A DNA stretch of 43,200 nucleotides, taken from positions 1 through 43,200 of the forward strand of contig JAZRDM010000023.1 of the NCBI GenBank assembly GCA_045660265.1, written 5' to 3'. Positions 42,212-43,200 of this stretch are shown here, piece by piece (position 1 is the first letter of the stretch; each line of letters starts with the position of its first letter). The translations under genes and the position numbers were made by a program. The notes under the pieces were generated by a model. It saw nothing but the letters and a program-made list of their open reading frames with translations. It did not search any database and was not told the origin of the DNA. This DNA is from Scatosoma sp045660265 (GTDB lineage: Bacteria > Bacillota > Clostridia > Christensenellales > Borkfalkiaceae).

Positions 42212-42254
42212 AAAACGAGCGTTGCTTTGTATAAGCAACGCTCGTTTTTTATCC
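42212..42254 (+). terminator. Terminator of uppP
   Basis: AAAACGAGCGTTGCTT and its exact complement around five bases, then T6. Confidence 0.92.
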
Positions 42255-42338
42255 ATATCGCATTTCACAGCCAAAAAAAGAGAAACTCCTTGATGCCGTT
42301 AATTTCTTTCCAACAACAGTTTCTATTTTATTCTTTTC

Positions 42339-42950
42339 TCAATACCCCAAATGCTCTTTAATCAAAATAATTTCATACTCCGCGCCCGCAGGCTTCGTCC
42401 ACAGCACCGATAAATTTCTGCATATTCTATCAGGGCTTTGGCAATCGTAGCATTTATCCGCGCGGACGGCGCACGGCGTTTTACGGTTCAATCGTTTCGC
42501 ATTCAACGGCCCCGCAATATTCCTAGCGCGGTATAAAGCCGACTCATAATCAGGCGCAACTTTATTTTGACCGAGCACCAAATACACCTTCGACGGTCCG
42601 TAAGAAATTGCCGCAACACGATTCCCCGTATTGTCGATATTTACAATGATACCGTCTTCGGAAATTCCGTTTACCGAGCTTATGTAGATTTCCGCGCGCG
42701 TAGCCGCTGTTCTAGTTTGCAACACCGTCATATTCTCAGGTTTTTCGTCCTGCCAATATACCGTATTATGCGTAGCAAGCAAAGAAAACAAATCCAACTC
42801 ATGCAAGGTTACCGAACCGCCAAACCCCACAATTTTTTTATCAATTTGAGCATTCAAGTATTCCGCAGCCCCCGTTTTATCATCAAAAACAGATACGGCA
42901 TAGCCTTTATTTTCTAAATTCAATTTAAGCTTTGTAAAATCGTACGGCAT
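42339..42950 (-). CDS. LUD-domain protein (DUF162) with four-cysteine cluster
   Basis: This 203-residue protein belongs to the LutC/YkgG-type LUD family. It has VGFGGSVTLHELDLFSLL (41-58), an NGISEDG turn, and the GPSKVYLVLGQNKV segment that ends the LUD core. After the core come Cys160, Cys167, Cys170 and Cys177 (CX6CX2CX6C), a pattern that could bind a metal or Fe-S cluster. LutC proteins take part in lactate oxidation together with LutA and LutB, but these are not present here. The function is therefore not clear and the gene stands alone. A TTGACT-16-TATAAT promoter is upstream. Confidence 0.8.
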   Translation of the reverse strand: MPYDFTKLKLNLENKGYAVSVFDDKTGAAEYLNAQIDKKIVGFGGSVTLHELDLFSLLATHNTVYWQDEKPENMTVLQTRTAATRAEIYISSVNGISEDGIIVNIDNTGNRVAAISYGPSKVYLVLGQNKVAPDYESALYRARNIAGPLNAKRLNRKTPCAVRADKCYDCQSPDRICRNLSVLWTKPAGAEYEIILIKEHLGY

Positions 42951-42983
42951 ATCTTCTCCCCTTACGCTGTTTACTGTTCTTAC

Positions 42984-43011
42984 ATTATATCATAAATTAA
43001 AAAAAAGTCAA
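42984..43011 (-). promoter_or_regulatory. SigA-type promoter of the LUD-domain gene
   Basis: On the minus strand, TTGACT (43006-43011), 16 bp, TATAAT (42984-42989). Confidence 0.75.
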
Positions 43012-43127
43012 TACGCAATTATGTAGATCCATTCTAGCCTTCTACATTTTTAGGTAATACCCCACCCATGTACGCGTTGAACGATTGTTATAACTATATT
43101 ATCAATATAAGAAAGCAAATAAAAGAA

Positions 43128-43158
43128 AAAAGACTTTACGTAGTTGTAAAGTCTTTTC
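43128..43158 (-). terminator. Terminator after 5S rRNA
   Basis: AAAAGACTTTAC and its complement around six bases, with TTTTTTC following on the minus strand, 10 bp after the 5S end. 43012-43127 holds nothing I can support beyond a weak ATGTAG/CTACAT hairpin near 43020-43046. Confidence 0.85.
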
Positions 43159-43167
43159 GTTTGAAAA

Positions 43168-43200
43168 GCGGCAATTACCTATCCTCCCGGCAGTTCTCTG
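43168..43200 (-). rRNA. rrf: 5S ribosomal RNA, 3' end (partial)
   Basis: On the minus strand the last 33 bases include AACTGCCGGGAGGATAGG and end AATTGCCGC. This is the normal 3' part of a Firmicutes 5S rRNA (helix IV-V, then the terminal stem), followed by a terminator. The rest of the gene, and presumably an rRNA operon, lies beyond the window. Confidence 0.75.

Overview
The window reads as the chromosome of a low-to-mid GC, monoderm, endospore-forming Clostridia-like bacterium. The spoIIAA-spoIIAB-sigF operon is complete, there are several lipoproteins, promoters are mostly SigA-type (TTGACA or TTGCAA, about 17 bp, TATAAT), and the prs-pth-mfd-foldase cluster is arranged as in Firmicutes. 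The gene content and style would fit the Christensenellales or a relative, but that is inference. I see no phage, CRISPR array or insertion sequence. Most of the window is housekeeping.

Layout. 1-189 is the 3' end of guaA, followed by an unusual array of short palindromes and a terminator. 489-8265 (minus strand) is an oligopeptide ABC transporter operon, oppA-oppB-oppC-oppD-oppF-DUF3899, in which both OppC and OppF carry large insertions. A GC and codon-usage break falls inside oppD near 2690-2760, so the first ~2.7 kb may have a different origin. 8518-10761 is a metY-metA pair for direct sulfhydrylation of O-acetylhomoserine. 10832-12748 is a compact locus: a two-gene lipoprotein operon, including a trypsin-like protease, diverges from an XRE repressor with two near-perfect operators. 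12793-18634 holds purH, two membrane proteins, an SGNH hydrolase and a PpiC-like lipoprotein foldase. 18751-23791 is mfd, pth and prs. 23965-26714 is an operon CPBP protease-rlmH-M14 peptidase-tadA. 26809-28336 is the spoIIA operon.

28530-28698 carries tRNA-Met and tRNA-Asp. 28859-30112 is an acyltransferase. 30250-31005 is a second XRE and membrane-protein divergent pair built like the first. 31006-31598 holds tRNA-Arg(ACG) and a broken partial copy of its 3' half. 31599-33452 is a mannose-6-phosphate isomerase fused to a ROK sugar kinase. It is followed by a PAS/PP2C phosphatase, a diacylglycerol kinase-like enzyme, cca, a MATE exporter, galK, an Lgt-family protein, a cold-shock protein, uppP and a LUD-domain protein. 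The right edge is the 3' end of a 5S rRNA gene on the minus strand.

The strongest candidates for something not routinely described are the two XRE/twin-operator switches (12461-12748 and 30711-31005), the tRNA-Arg-derived element, the hairpin array after guaA, and the composition break in oppD. None of these is proven to be a new system from sequence alone.
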